A DNA stretch of 64,000 bases from Providencia rustigianii DSM 4541 (GCF_000156395.1 NZ_GG703818.1:485844-549843); one strand, 5' to 3'. Shown: positions 28,933 to 38,210, counted from the first letter of the stretch. The notes: a model not told the origin generated them from the sequence alone. Made by a program: numbers and translations.

Positions 28933-29529
28933 CTATTGTGACGCCACGGTCCACTCTTTCGTGCACACTTTTTCCAGCAGTGCTTTGTTATGGCTAAAAA
29001 TAATCATAGCGAGGGGACGTTGTTGAGAGAGGCGGATCAAATGTTGCCAAACCTCTTTTTGCAAATGAGCATCGAGCTGGGCGGTGATTTCATCCGCGAT
29101 CAGCACTTTTGTTCGAGGATCTAAGGCTCTTAATAACGCAATGCGGGCAAGCTCTCCACCGGAAAGCTCGCTAGGGCGGCGAGTTAACCATTCAGATTTA
29201 ATAGAGAGCATCTCCAAATATTCGGCATCAGGCTCCCACGCATCACGGACACTGGCACCCACCGTACGATAAGGATTAAAACTCTTTTCAGGGTGTTGAG
29301 GAACTAACTGAATGGGGCAATATCCATGACGCGGGAGTGGTTTACCATTAAACAAAATTTGCCCTTCGGTGGGCAATTGCCATTGACCGAGCACACGTCC
29401 AAGCGTGGTTTTCCCAAATCCACTGGGCGCAGAAATACCTAAACGTTCATTATCAGCGAGTGATAAGCAAAGGTCGTCCCACAATACGCGCCCCGCTTGC
29501 TCGATACGCAAATTTTGAACCTCTAGCAT
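28933..29529 (-). CDS. ABC importer ATPase (NikE/DppF-like), short
   Basis: 198 residues, much shorter than NikE (268) or DppF. Walker A reads APSGFGKTT (Ala where the first Gly is usual), signature LSGGELARIALLRAL, Walker B VLIADEITAQLD, and the switch His in IIFSHNK. It lacks the C-terminal oligopeptide extension. ATG 29529 is used because it follows the upstream stop closely with GGAG 10 bases before; an ATG at 29547 overlaps the upstream gene. Last gene of the importer set, expected to pair with the preceding ATPase as a heterodimer. Confidence 0.82.
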   Translation of the reverse strand: MLEVQNLRIEQAGRVLWDDLCLSLADNERLGISAPSGFGKTTLGRVLGQWQLPTEGQILFNGKPLPRHGYCPIQLVPQHPEKSFNPYRTVGASVRDAWEPDAEYLEMLSIKSEWLTRRPSELSGGELARIALLRALDPRTKVLIADEITAQLDAHLQKEVWQHLIRLSQQRPLAMIIFSHNKALLEKVCTKEWTVASQ

Positions 29530-29533
29530 CCCA

Positions 29534-30319
29534 TTATCTCCACTCATCCATCATCATAAACTGGTGCTCAGGCAACGCATTCCAGAGGGATTGGATCCAC
29601 TTTCCCCCGCCACCTTGTTTAAGCTTTTGGCTACTAAGTACTTCTTCCAAAGTCCCATTACGCAACAGTGCAACTCGGTCAGCAAACCGTACCGCCATGG
29701 ACAAATCGTGAGTCACCCACAGTACGCCCCGCCCATCACGGCATAAGGATTTGATATTTTCGAGTAACTGCAAAGCATGCTCATCATCCAACCACGAGGA
29801 AATTTCATCTGCTAAAATATATTCCGCACGGGATAGCGTGGCGCTGCTTGCCAGTACCCTTTTTGCCATGCCCCCAGAAAGTTGGCTGGGGTAGCTATTC
29901 ACCAAACTGGACTGTAAGTTGTATTCCTGTAAATGCCGAGCCACATCATGCATTTTAAGATGCTGGCCACTCAATACTGCGGCACGTTCTAGCTGAGGAC
30001 CAATCTGGATAAGTGGGTTTAATGCGCTCACCCCTTGAGGCACATAGCACAAAGAATTGCCTCGATGCTGTGGCTTAGTTTTCTCCGTCAGCGCTTGGCC
30101 ATTTAGCTCAATACTTCCTTGGCAGCGCATATTCTCCGGCAGCAATCCGAGAGCGCTTTGTAGCAATAAACTTTTGCCTTCACCGCTGCCACCAATCAGT
30201 GCAACCATTTCCCCCGGTTGCACATCCAGAGAAATATCTTGCAGTAGCGGAGACCAACTTTTCTTACCGAGCCAACGATATTGCGCGACGTCGATCGTCA
30301 AATTATCAAACCTCAGCAT
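29534..30319 (-). CDS. ABC importer ATPase (NikD/DppD-like)
   Basis: 261 residues. Walker A GGSGEGKS near residue 43, Q-loop region YVPQGVSALNPL, signature LSGGMAKRVL, Walker B YILADEISSWLD, and switch His in WVTHDLSMAV. The Q-loop sequence with NPL is typical of the peptide/nickel (PepT) importer class. Start ATG 30319 (AAGGGG 5 bases before) overlaps the upstream permease gene by 7 bases; the alternative GTG at 30337 would overlap more. Transport substrate inferred from context as nickel. Confidence 0.87.
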   Translation of the reverse strand: MLRFDNLTIDVAQYRWLGKKSWSPLLQDISLDVQPGEMVALIGGSGEGKSLLLQSALGLLPENMRCQGSIELNGQALTEKTKPQHRGNSLCYVPQGVSALNPLIQIGPQLERAAVLSGQHLKMHDVARHLQEYNLQSSLVNSYPSQLSGGMAKRVLASSATLSRAEYILADEISSWLDDEHALQLLENIKSLCRDGRGVLWVTHDLSMAVRFADRVALLRNGTLEEVLSSQKLKQGGGGKWIQSLWNALPEHQFMMMDEWR

Positions 30320-31125
30320 GTTGCTCCCCTTAGCCACAATTGTTGGGTGGATTTTGCAAACTGATCAAATAACAGAACCAGCCCCATCAGAGCAAGCCCC
30401 GGAAACACCACCATCCACCATGCACCGGTGCTTAAATAGCGTAAGGCCTCAGAGAGCAAGATACCTAACGAAGGCTCGTGTGGCGCTAATCCAAATCCCA
30501 AAAAACTGAGTGCGGCACTGTGTAAAACAGAGTGAGGGAACATTAATAGCGTTCCGACCATCCATTGTGGCAACAGCATCGGTAAATAGTGATAGCGTAG
30601 GCGCTGGAAGGCACTGTTACCAATACGGCGAGATAACATAATATAATCGGCTTGCTGAACTCTCAGTAATTCAGAGCGTAGGATTAATGTAAGCTTAGGC
30701 CAGTGCGTTAACGCAACCGCCCAAATTACGCCCATCTTCCCCCCCCCTAGCGTGAAACAAATCAAAACCAATAGCAGTAAATGCGGCAATGCGAGCAGCG
30801 AATCAATCACCCCACGCACCATATAATCCATACTTTTACTAAGAGAAGATAATCCAGCCATAATCAAGGCAATCGCCCCGCTAGTCACGGCGGCGGTTAA
30901 ACCAATTTGTAGACTGGTTGCCAATCCTTGAAACGTGCGGTCAAACAAATCACGACCCAGATTATCAGTACCAAATAGGTGCGCTAGCGAAGGCGCTTGT
31001 CGCCTATCCATCAAGTTCATTTCAACATCGGCGGATAGCAACCAAAAAGCATACACACCGAGCAGCGTTAAGCAGGTCAGTGAGATAATTAATTTTATTA
31101 AGGCCCGGTTCGGATTATAGGTCAT
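30313..31125 (-). CDS. ABC importer permease (NikC/DppC-like)
   Basis: 270 residues. N-terminal membrane helix, the LFGTDNLGRDLFDRTFQG motif that marks DppC/NikC-type permeases near residue 50, then the binding-protein-dependent transport inner-membrane domain with about five further helices and an FPHSVLHSAALSFLGFGL coupling region. ATG 31125 overlaps the stop of the upstream permease gene by 4 bases (ATGA). Second permease of the importer. Confidence 0.88.
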   Translation of the reverse strand: MTYNPNRALIKLIISLTCLTLLGVYAFWLLSADVEMNLMDRRQAPSLAHLFGTDNLGRDLFDRTFQGLATSLQIGLTAAVTSGAIALIMAGLSSLSKSMDYMVRGVIDSLLALPHLLLLVLICFTLGGGKMGVIWAVALTHWPKLTLILRSELLRVQQADYIMLSRRIGNSAFQRLRYHYLPMLLPQWMVGTLLMFPHSVLHSAALSFLGFGLAPHEPSLGILLSEALRYLSTGAWWMVVFPGLALMGLVLLFDQFAKSTQQLWLRGATC

Positions 31126-32090
31126 GCTCCTCTCATTACTCCCTTATTTACCTTTCTGAGCAGCAGATCCGCAATGGTGTTACTGAAGAAAATCAGTACC
31201 GCACACAACATCACAATCCCCATAAGTAACGGAACATCCCCGCGTAGCCCAGCATCAATAGTCGCCTGCCCTAACCCTGGATAAGCGAACACTTTTTCTG
31301 CCAATAATGCCCCACTCAATAACTCCCCAACGGAAGCAAACTGCAAGCAGATGGCTGGAGTAATAGCATGCTTTAGAACGTGAAACCGCATCATTGACCA
31401 GCCTTGATCCCCCTGCGCTTTCGCATAATGGATAAATTCGCTGTTCATCACTTCCACGACTTTAGAACGCGTGTGCAGTGCAATAGTGCCGACACCCAGC
31501 ATTCCCAGCGCAATAACCGGAAGAACTAAATGATGGAGTTTTTGTGAGAAAGTGGCGGTTTGCTCATCTAGGCCAATCGGCCATGCACAGCAGATAGGCG
31601 CCCATTTTAAAGACACCGCAAATAGGGATAGCAACAATAGTCCAATCCAGAACACCGGAATGGAGGCTAGAATATAGCAAAAAGCAGAGATAATTTTGTC
31701 AGGCCAGCGATTAAGGTAGCGCCCAGCAACTAACCCAAGTCCAAAACCCATGACCCCAGAAAAGATCCACGCGCTGCCCAGTAATGCCAGCGAGGGAACT
31801 AAACGGTCGGAAATCACTTGCAGAACTGGGGTATTGTATAGCATCGAATACCCCAAATCCCCCTGAATCATTTGCGAGAACCAGCGCCAAAACTGCATCC
31901 ATAGCGGCTGGTCAAGCCCCCAACGCGCCGCAATCAGCGGATACTGCTCTGGGGGAACATGCATCAGGTCATTACCAATATAGGCTTTAATCGGATCAAT
32001 TGGCGAGTAACTCAGTAGGATAAAAATCCCCACTGCCGTTACGGTTAGCAGACAAATAAATCGCAATAAAAGCCCAAGAGTGCTACGCAT
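31122..32090 (-). CDS. ABC importer permease (NikB/DppB-like)
   Basis: 322 residues. Typical DppB/NikB layout: an N-terminal helix (FICLLTVTAVGIFILLSY) followed by SPIDPIKAYIGND and LGLDQP-type ARWGLDQPLWMQFWRW, LGYSMLYNTPVLQVI, and a C-terminal five-helix permease domain with the VLKHAITPAICLQFASVG coupling motif. It starts in a TAATG overlap with the binding-protein gene. Confidence 0.88.
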   Translation of the reverse strand: MRSTLGLLLRFICLLTVTAVGIFILLSYSPIDPIKAYIGNDLMHVPPEQYPLIAARWGLDQPLWMQFWRWFSQMIQGDLGYSMLYNTPVLQVISDRLVPSLALLGSAWIFSGVMGFGLGLVAGRYLNRWPDKIISAFCYILASIPVFWIGLLLLSLFAVSLKWAPICCAWPIGLDEQTATFSQKLHHLVLPVIALGMLGVGTIALHTRSKVVEVMNSEFIHYAKAQGDQGWSMMRFHVLKHAITPAICLQFASVGELLSGALLAEKVFAYPGLGQATIDAGLRGDVPLLMGIVMLCAVLIFFSNTIADLLLRKVNKGVMRGA

Positions 32091-33670
32091 TACTTACACG
32101 TCCACTTCCATTCGTCGACATTATTAAGCACTGACCAAGAACCGTGAATTTCTGGCGCGCTCTTACCTAAATCAACACACTGGTTAGAGAGATAGACATG
32201 CTGAACATTCATTAGCCAAGCCCATGCCGCATCACCTTTGATGCCAACACCCACTTTGCCGTTCCAATCCACTTGTTGCCATAATGGAATTGCCGCATCT
32301 TGGTCTGGCTGACGTAACGCTTCTTCGATAATTTCATCAACAGCGGGGTTTTTATAGTAACCCGCATTATAAAAACCGACACCCGCCGCTTTACTGCTGT
32401 AGTTGTGGACTAATTCCATTGGGTCAAGGCTTCCCCAACCAAATAGGGTTGGATTCGCATGCATATGTAACTCAACGGTTTCCCAGCTACCTGATTTTAA
32501 ATCCATTTCAATACCAAGAGGTTTCAGGCTTGAACGAATCGCTTGCGCTAAGTCACGGCGAGTCGTGTCACCGCTGGCGTACCATAACGTCAACTTAGCC
32601 ACTTTACCCTCTTTCTCTCTTAAACCGTCTTTATTCAATTTCCAGCCAGCTTCTTCCAGAATGGTTTTAGCTTTCTCTAGGTCACCATCTTTAAATGCTG
32701 ACTCAGGATTATTCCACGGAAGCCCAGCAACCCCGGTGTAAGCCGGAACCGCAAAACCTTCTAATACAGACTCTGCCAGTAATTTACGGTCTAACGCGTA
32801 GTTAATCGCTTTGCGGATAGCCACATCGGAGGTGATATCGTTACCGATCGGATTACCTTGCGCATCTTTTTCACCCGCTGGTGGAATCGGGAATGATATC
32901 CCACGGTTTTCCACGCTGTAGCGCTCAATCAGCTTCATGTTTTTCACATCCCCTGCATGGCTTGCCACTGCAGGTGGAATTCGAACGACTTCAAGTTGAG
33001 CACTTTGCGCTGCGGCAAAAGCGGCATCTTCATCAAGGAACACAAACACCATTTTGCCATAGTCATTTTTTGGACCGGCGTAGTAAGGGTTTTGTTCTAC
33101 AATCAGTTGTTGGCCCGGTTGGAATGCCACCAAACGGTATGGTCCTGCACCAATCGGATTATGGGCATAGGTTTTCGCGTCATATTTATCGGCAGAAACA
33201 ATTCCTAAAGAGCCCAGCACATTGATAAAGGTACTTTGTGGGGAAGATAAGGTAATTTTAACGGTTTGCGGGTTAATTTCTTCGGCTTTGGCAAAGTTAC
33301 CCATATCCACTTTACCGCCACTGGCTGCGGCATTGTTGTAGCTAAATACCACATCTTTTGCCGTTAATGGGGAGCCATCCGAAAATTTCAGCCCTTTTTT
33401 CAGGGTTAGCGTCCACTCTTTACCATCATCATTATGTTTATAGCTTTCCAGCATATAACTGTGCCAAGAGAGGTCGGCTTTTTGCTTCAACAATGGGCTG
33501 TGCAGGAGTAAATAACTTCCGTGACTCCAACCCAACATTGGGTCAAAACCTTCCGTGGGTTCTGCACCAATGGCAAGTCGTAGTGTATGTGAAGATGAAG
33601 CCGGTTCCGCCGCTTGTGCTTGGAGCGTTAAGCCCATTAAGCACATAGCAACTGCTAATTTTTTAATCAT
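32090..33670 (-). CDS. Periplasmic binding protein of a dipeptide/nickel-type ABC importer
   Basis: 526 residues. Signal peptide MIKKLAVAMCLMGLTLQAQA, non-lipid. Extracellular solute-binding family 5 (cluster C): FDPMLGWSHGSYLLLHSPLL, LKKGLKFSDGSPLTAKDVVFSY and NPIGAGPYRL are diagnostic. The mature protein has only two Cys, in NQCVDLG and at the very end in WKWTCK, likely a disulfide. ATG 33670 is chosen because GAGGG lies just upstream; an earlier in-frame start (33712) has no ribosome site. Begins 45 bases after hypE with no terminator between. Peptide versus nickel cannot be told from motifs; position in a NiFe-hydrogenase operon argues for nickel. Confidence 0.87.
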   Translation of the reverse strand: MIKKLAVAMCLMGLTLQAQAAEPASSSHTLRLAIGAEPTEGFDPMLGWSHGSYLLLHSPLLKQKADLSWHSYMLESYKHNDDGKEWTLTLKKGLKFSDGSPLTAKDVVFSYNNAAASGGKVDMGNFAKAEEINPQTVKITLSSPQSTFINVLGSLGIVSADKYDAKTYAHNPIGAGPYRLVAFQPGQQLIVEQNPYYAGPKNDYGKMVFVFLDEDAAFAAAQSAQLEVVRIPPAVASHAGDVKNMKLIERYSVENRGISFPIPPAGEKDAQGNPIGNDITSDVAIRKAINYALDRKLLAESVLEGFAVPAYTGVAGLPWNNPESAFKDGDLEKAKTILEEAGWKLNKDGLREKEGKVAKLTLWYASGDTTRRDLAQAIRSSLKPLGIEMDLKSGSWETVELHMHANPTLFGWGSLDPMELVHNYSSKAAGVGFYNAGYYKNPAVDEIIEEALRQPDQDAAIPLWQQVDWNGKVGVGIKGDAAWAWLMNVQHVYLSNQCVDLGKSAPEIHGSWSVLNNVDEWKWTCK

Positions 33671-33715
33671 ATCACCCTCTAATCCGTGGTTTTTATTTTC
33701 AAAAATTGCCAATCA

Positions 33716-34741
33716 CTAACAAATTCTTGGTAGTGGCTCGCTGTGAGGTAAGTCTAATAATCTTGATGCGCCAAAAATACCCACCAATTTGACTTGTTTA
33801 TGTTCAGTCACCGTACCGATGGTTGCTGCATTTTCACCTAATGGATGTTGACGTAATGCCGCCAAAACTTGTTGCTCAACATCAGGTTTCACCACAATCA
33901 CCAATTTGCCTTCATTAGCGAAATTCAGTGGCTCTAAACCTAGTAATTCACACACTCCACGTACGGCAGAAGAAACGGGTAAATCCCCTTCATTGATCGA
34001 AATCCCGCAGCCGCTTGCTTGTGCAAACTCATGCAAAATGGCATTAACCCCACCGCGAGTGGCATCACGCAATGCACGCACGCCGTCAATGTTACGCAGA
34101 GGTTCAATCAGTGGCGTTAAGACCGCACAATCGCTGCTAAGCTGGCCTTCCAGCCCCATCTGCTCACGCAGATTTAAGATTGTCGCGCCATGATCACCCA
34201 ATGTTCCGCTGACGATCACTTTATCGCCCGCTTGAATTTGTTGAGCGCCCCAATGAATATCTGTTGGGATCACACCGATCCCCGCCGTATTGATAAAGAT
34301 TTTATCTGCGGCGCCGCGCTGCACGACTTTGGTATCCCCAGTGACAATTTGTACCCCTGCCGCTTTGGCCGTGGCCGCCATCGATTCGACAATCGTGGTT
34401 AATTCAGCAAGGGAAAATCCCTCTTCAAGGATAAACCCACAAGACAAATATTTAGGCACAGCACCGCTGACGGCAACATCATTCACCGTGCCACAGACTG
34501 CTAATTTACCGATATTACCGCCGGGAAAGAAAATCGGATCAATCACATAGCTATCGGTACTGAAAGCTAGACGATCCCCTAACGCGGTGAGTTCCGCTAA
34601 CGATAAGCGGGCTTGGTCTTCACGTTCATCCAGCGCTTGGTTAGCAAAAGCCTGCAAAAACAGCTGTTCAATTAGCTGCTGCATCGCCTGCCCGCCACTA
34701 CCATGAGCCATGGTGACGACATCGTTATGATTCATGCTCAT
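33716..34741 (-). CDS. hypE: Hydrogenase maturation protein HypE
   Basis: 341 residues. Dehydrates the S-carbamoyl group on its C-terminal Cys to a thiocyanate that supplies the CN ligands of the NiFe site. AHGSGGQAMQQLIEQLF at the start, ATP-binding GDTKVV near 145, GALRDATRGG-type RALRDATRGGVNAIL near 225, and the invariant C-terminus PRIC with the acceptor Cys. One base after hypD. Confidence 0.97.
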   Translation of the reverse strand: MSMNHNDVVTMAHGSGGQAMQQLIEQLFLQAFANQALDEREDQARLSLAELTALGDRLAFSTDSYVIDPIFFPGGNIGKLAVCGTVNDVAVSGAVPKYLSCGFILEEGFSLAELTTIVESMAATAKAAGVQIVTGDTKVVQRGAADKIFINTAGIGVIPTDIHWGAQQIQAGDKVIVSGTLGDHGATILNLREQMGLEGQLSSDCAVLTPLIEPLRNIDGVRALRDATRGGVNAILHEFAQASGCGISINEGDLPVSSAVRGVCELLGLEPLNFANEGKLVIVVKPDVEQQVLAALRQHPLGENAATIGTVTEHKQVKLVGIFGASRLLDLPHSEPLPRIC

Positions 34742-34742
34742 T

Positions 34743-35855
34743 TTACGCCTCCCGACGATACTGATAATACGCGGCGCAAGCTCCTTCGGAGGAGACCATC
34801 AATGCACCAAATGCCGTTTGTGGCGTACAACGTTGACCAAATAATGGGCACTCATTCGGCTTACAACGACCGGTTAATACATCCCCACAACGGGCTTGAG
34901 GATCATCAGAAACCTGATGCGGCTGAATGTGGAAACGCAGTTCGGCATCAAACGATTGGTAATCCAATGTCAGTTGAACACCGGAACCCGCTATTTCACC
35001 TAATCCACGCCATTCGCTCGTGGCTTTCAATTCAAACACATCGTCCAGCGCTTTCAGAGCCAGCAAGTTACCTTTGTCCGCCACAATACGTTTATATTGG
35101 TTTTCCACTTCACAGCGTCCATCTGCAATTTGATCCACCAGCATGGCGAGCGCTTGCAAAATATCCAGTGGCTCAAACCCTGTCACCACCAATGGTTTAT
35201 GGAATTCTTGTGTAATAAATTGGTAGGGATGAGCACCAATCACCATACTGACGTGACCCGGCGCAAGGAAACCATCAATGCGCACATCAGGCTGCTCCAG
35301 TAGGCTACGCAGTGTAGGAATGATGGTGATATGTTGGCAAAATATACTGAAGTTTTTCACCTGACGCAGACGGGCTTGTTGCAAGGTAAGCGCCGTGCTC
35401 GGCATGGTGGTTTCGAAACCCAAGGCAAAAAATACCACTTCGCGGTCGGGATTTTGCTGAGCAAGGTTTAACGCATCCAGTGGCGAATAGACGATCCGCA
35501 CATCCGCACCACGGCGTTTGGCATCTAATAAAGAACCATTTTTACCCGGCACTCGCATGGCATCCCCATAAGTGCAGAAGATCACTTCAGGGCGTTCAGC
35601 AATTTCAATACAGCCGTCAATTCGCCCCATTGGCAAGACACAGACCGGGCAACCCGGTCCATGGACAAACTCAATTTCAGGGGGAAGCAGCTGGTCAATG
35701 CCAAACTTAAAAATCGCGTGGGTATGTCCCCCACACACTTCCATTAATTGCAATGGGCGCTGCTTCGCTTGAGGAATTTGGGCTACCCGTTTACGGATAT
35801 GCTCCAACAAAACTTTCGCTAAAGCAGGGTCGCGAAACTCATCGACGTACTGCAT
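34743..35855 (-). CDS. hypD: Hydrogenase maturation protein HypD
   Basis: 370 residues. Iron-sulfur scaffold on which the Fe(CN)2CO unit is assembled together with Hyp[16 protein letters not shown] near residue 40, HGPGCPVCV near 68 (active-site CxxC), [12 protein letters not shown] near 147, [11 protein letters not shown] near 215, and the C-terminal Cys cluster ([19 protein letters not shown]) that holds the 4Fe-4S cluster. Overlaps hypC by 17 bases. Confidence 0.97.
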   Translation of the reverse strand: MQYVDEFRDPALAKVLLEHIRKRVAQIPQAKQRPLQLMEVCGGHTHAIFKFGIDQLLPPEIEFVHGPGCPVCVLPMGRIDGCIEIAERPEVIFCTYGDAMRVPGKNGSLLDAKRRGADVRIVYSPLDALNLAQQNPDREVVFFALGFETTMPSTALTLQQARLRQVKNFSIFCQHITIIPTLRSLLEQPDVRIDGFLAPGHVSMVIGAHPYQFITQEFHKPLVVTGFEPLDILQALAMLVDQIADGRCEVENQYKRIVADKGNLLALKALDDVFELKATSEWRGLGEIAGSGVQLTLDYQSFDAELRFHIQPHQVSDDPQARCGDVLTGRCKPNECPLFGQRCTPQTAFGALMVSSEGACAAYYQYRREA

Positions 35856-36135
35856 CTGTTGCTCCCGAATTCAACCCACTAAAATCCCCCACTTCATGGT
35901 CTAATTGGCTCATAGCCATTAGCGCATCAAGGGTGGCTTGAGCCTCTTCTTCGTTAATGATACTCATCGCGAAGCCAACGTGTACCAAGACCCATTGACC
36001 TAATAGTTCCGCGGTGTCACCCTCGCAAATCAGCCCAATATTGACGTCGCGTTTTACACCACAAACGTCGACTTGAGCCAGTTGGTGAATATCTTCACCG
36101 ACCGCGACAATTTTCCCGGGAATTCCTAAGCACAT
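35839..36135 (-). CDS. hypC: Hydrogenase assembly chaperone HypC/HybG
   Basis: 98 residues. Begins with the obligatory [12 protein letters not shown], whose Cys2 binds iron with HypD and the large-subunit precursor. I chose ATG 36135 for that reason; an earlier in-frame start lies inside hypB. The gene overlaps hypB by 10 bases. Only one hypC-type gene is visible; as it serves hydrogenase-2 it could equally be named hybG. Confidence 0.95.
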   Translation of the reverse strand: MCLGIPGKIVAVGEDIHQLAQVDVCGVKRDVNIGLICEGDTAELLGQWVLVHVGFAMSIINEEEAQATLDALMAMSQLDHEVGDFSGLNSGATDAVRR

Positions 36136-37241
36136 AACTGGGTCTCCAGCCACGCTAACCAAGCATCCATCCCCTCGCCACTTGTCGCGGAGACTTTGAT
36201 CACTTGAATATTTGGATTAACGCGTTTGGCATTGGCAATACACGCTTCAACATCGAAATGTAGATAAGGCAGTAAGTCAATTTTGTTGAGGATCATAATA
36301 TCTGACGCCGCAAACATGTGCGGGTATTTCAAGGGTTTGTCTTCACCTTCAGTCACAGACAATACCGCAACTTTATGACGTTCGCCGAGGTCAAAGCTTG
36401 CTGGACAAACGAGGTTACCCACGTTTTCAATAAACAGTAAGCTGTTGTCGTCCAAACCTAAACGGTCTACAGCATCATGCACCATTTGTGCATCTAAATG
36501 GCAGCCTTTACCGGTATTCACTTGAATCGCAGGTACACCCGTTTCACGAATACGCTGAGCGTCGTTGGTGGTTTGCTGATCCCCTTCGATCACGGCGCAG
36601 TTCAGTTTGTCGCGCAGACGTAACAAGGTTTCAGTCAATAAGGTGGTTTTGCCTGAGCCGGGGCTAGAAACTAGGTTCAATGCCAGAATATTTTTTGCCG
36701 CAAAATCTTCACGGTTATGTTCGGCTAGATGGTTGTTTTTATCGAGAACATCCATCTCAATTTGTAGCATGCGTTTTTGGCTAATGCCCGGGGCATGGGT
36801 GCCCGCTTCACCGTGTCCATAATCAAGGTCGTGGTGCTCACCCGCAGGTTCAAAAGTCGTTTCAACCTCACCATGAAGATGCTGATGTTCGTGTTTATGT
36901 TTATGCTTATGTTTTTCTACTTTAACGCCGCTCGTTGCAGCTTCAGCTTGGTAGTAATGGTTAACATCACCTTGGTGATAATAGTGATGATGAATAATCA
37001 CTGTTTTACCACTTTGTTGAGGAGCATGGTCATGGTCGTGATGGTGGTCATGATCGTGATGATGGTCGTGATCATGGCTATGACCATGATGATCATGATC
37101 GTGATGATGGTCATGAGAATGAGGATGCTGATGGTCATGAGAATGAGGATGCTGATGGTCATGTCCATGGTGATGCTCATGATTATGGTCATCACCTTCA
37201 ATTCTGCGCTCTCCCGATGCACAGCCACAAGTACTACACAT
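36126..37241 (-). CDS. hypB: Hydrogenase nickel-insertion GTPase HypB, His-rich
   Basis: 371 residues, about 80 longer than E. coli HypB. The N-terminal MCSTCGC supplies the CxxCxC high-affinity nickel site. Then a very His-rich region (residues about 19-72, some 32 His, in HD/HPHSHD repeats), further HHHYYH near 85 and an [13 protein letters not shown] block near 112: nearly 50 His before the GTPase domain. GTPase motifs: SSPGSGKTT (P-loop), [16 protein letters not shown] and NKIDLLPY. Such His-rich HypB proteins also store nickel. AAGGAG precedes the ATG. A terminator lies between hypA and this gene. Confidence 0.97.
   Translation of the reverse strand: MCSTCGCASGERRIEGDDHNHEHHHGHDHQHPHSHDHQHPHSHDHHHDHDHHGHSHDHDHHHDHDHHHDHDHAPQQSGKTVIIHHHYYHQGDVNHYYQAEAATSGVKVEKHKHKHKHEHQHLHGEVETTFEPAGEHHDLDYGHGEAGTHAPGISQKRMLQIEMDVLDKNNHLAEHNREDFAAKNILALNLVSSPGSGKTTLLTETLLRLRDKLNCAVIEGDQQTTNDAQRIRETGVPAIQVNTGKGCHLDAQMVHDAVDRLGLDDNSLLFIENVGNLVCPASFDLGERHKVAVLSVTEGEDKPLKYPHMFAASDIMILNKIDLLPYLHFDVEACIANAKRVNPNIQVIKVSATSGEGMDAWLAWLETQLCA
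37107..37154 (-). repeat. Perfect 24-bp tandem duplication in hypB
   Basis: Bases 37107-37130 and 37131-37154 are identical, and the next 9 bases continue a third copy. Each unit encodes HQHPHSHD. Embedded in a longer stretch of short CAT/GAT-rich repeats, a likely site of replication slippage. Confidence 0.9.
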
Positions 37242-37290
37242 GGTATTACTCCTTAGTCGAGTGTTATCACGTCAGCTTAGTTCAAGCCCC

Positions 37291-37325
37291 AAAAAAAAGG
37301 TTGATTCACCGCAAGGTCAATCAAC
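37291..37325 (-). terminator. Rho-independent terminator between hypA and hypB
   Basis: GTTGATT (37300-37306) pairs with AATCAAC (37319-37325); the stem continues with three pairs past one C-C mismatch to a 4-base loop. On the minus strand it is followed by C and a run of eight T (37298-37291). It lies inside the hyb-hyp gene series, so it must act as an attenuator or mark a separate hypB promoter. Confidence 0.8.
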
Positions 37326-37368
37326 AAATTTCACGCTAAATCACACAAAAGGTTACTAGATCAAAATT

Positions 37369-37710
37369 CTACTCAATTTCAAGTTCTTTGATTCGAAGGC
37401 TATCCCCGTTTTCAACTTTCAGGTTGAAACCGTGACATTTTGGGCAAGGAGTCTCGTGGGTATGGATTTCAACACTTTCACTACAATCCCAACACCAAGC
37501 TTGAGCAGGACGATACACAATATGTAATTGGCTACCGTGTGCCACGGTGTCGCGGCACGCGATATCAAAACAAAAACGTAGCGCACTCTCTTCTACGCAA
37601 GAGAGCGCACCAATTTCTAACCAAACTCCCGTCACTTTATTCACGTTATGCTGCCGCGCCTGCTGCTCAATAATGTCAACGGCACTTTGGCACAAAGAGA
37701 CTTCATGCAT
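37369..37710 (-). CDS. hypA: Hydrogenase nickel-incorporation protein HypA/HybF
   Basis: 113 residues. MHEVSLCQSAVDII start, with His2 as nickel ligand, and a zinc site of two CxxC pairs (CWDC near 74, CPKC near 90). Delivers nickel with HypB to the hydrogenase large subunit. Starts in a TAATG overlap with hybE, as hybF would in the E. coli hyb operon; 127 bases including a terminator separate it from hypB. Confidence 0.95.
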   Translation of the reverse strand: MHEVSLCQSAVDIIEQQARQHNVNKVTGVWLEIGALSCVEESALRFCFDIACRDTVAHGSQLHIVYRPAQAWCWDCSESVEIHTHETPCPKCHGFNLKVENGDSLRIKELEIE

Positions 37711-38210
37711 TATTTATCTCCCAAGTAACGGGCAAACACGGCTCTACGCTCTGGTGATTTCGGTACATTTGGATCTGTCACTGGCAAGGATAGCAACATC
37801 CGAGCACAGTCATCCGCCAGATGCACACCTTGTTCCGCCGTCAGTTTTCTGTCTAACGGCGACATCAATGAGCATGCTAAATACTGAGTTAACCCTTCAA
37901 GTTCCCCTACCGTGTAGGTCATTTCGCCATACGGTAGGATCAACCCAAGTTTTTCGCCAACCGTACGATGTTCCCAATACTGATCGGGTCCCGGCAGAAT
38001 AATGGCACTCAGCATCCATGGGGTGATAACCACCCCAACCCACTGATTTTCAAACACGCTAAACGGACTGGCATAAATGCCCATCGTTGGGTGCAAGAAA
38101 GATAAATCATGCATCGACTGTTCAGAAACCCGTTCAAACGCAGCCTGAACTAACGGCTGCGGATTGTTTGAGTAACCTTGAATATCACTAGGCATAGTTT
38201 CATCAGGCAT
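37710..38210 (-). CDS. hybE: Hydrogenase-2 assembly chaperone HybE
   Basis: 166 residues. HybE/HupJ family chaperone that holds the hydrogenase subunits or Tat signal during maturation. Family features FLHPTMGIYASPF, VGVVITPWMLSAIILPG and LGLILPYGEMTYTVGE. Overlaps hybD by 8 bases and hypA by 1. Confidence 0.94.
   Translation of the reverse strand: MPDETMPSDIQGYSNNPQPLVQAAFERVSEQSMHDLSFLHPTMGIYASPFSVFENQWVGVVITPWMLSAIILPGPDQYWEHRTVGEKLGLILPYGEMTYTVGELEGLTQYLACSLMSPLDRKLTAEQGVHLADDCARMLLSLPVTDPNVPKSPERRAVFARYLGDK

Noticed and set aside
33671..33715. Possible NikR operator before the ABC importer
   Set aside because: The 45-base gap has no GTATGA/TCATAC pair, nor does the hyb promoter region.
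36860..37200. Closely spaced short repeats that look array-like
   Set aside because: They encode His-Asp repeats of HypB in frame; no spacers of constant length, so not CRISPR.
36777..37256. Long plus-strand reading frame rich in Met and Val opposite hypB
   Set aside because: It is the antisense shadow of the His-codon repeats (CAT/CAC read backwards as ATG/GTG); no ribosome site and no protein-like composition.
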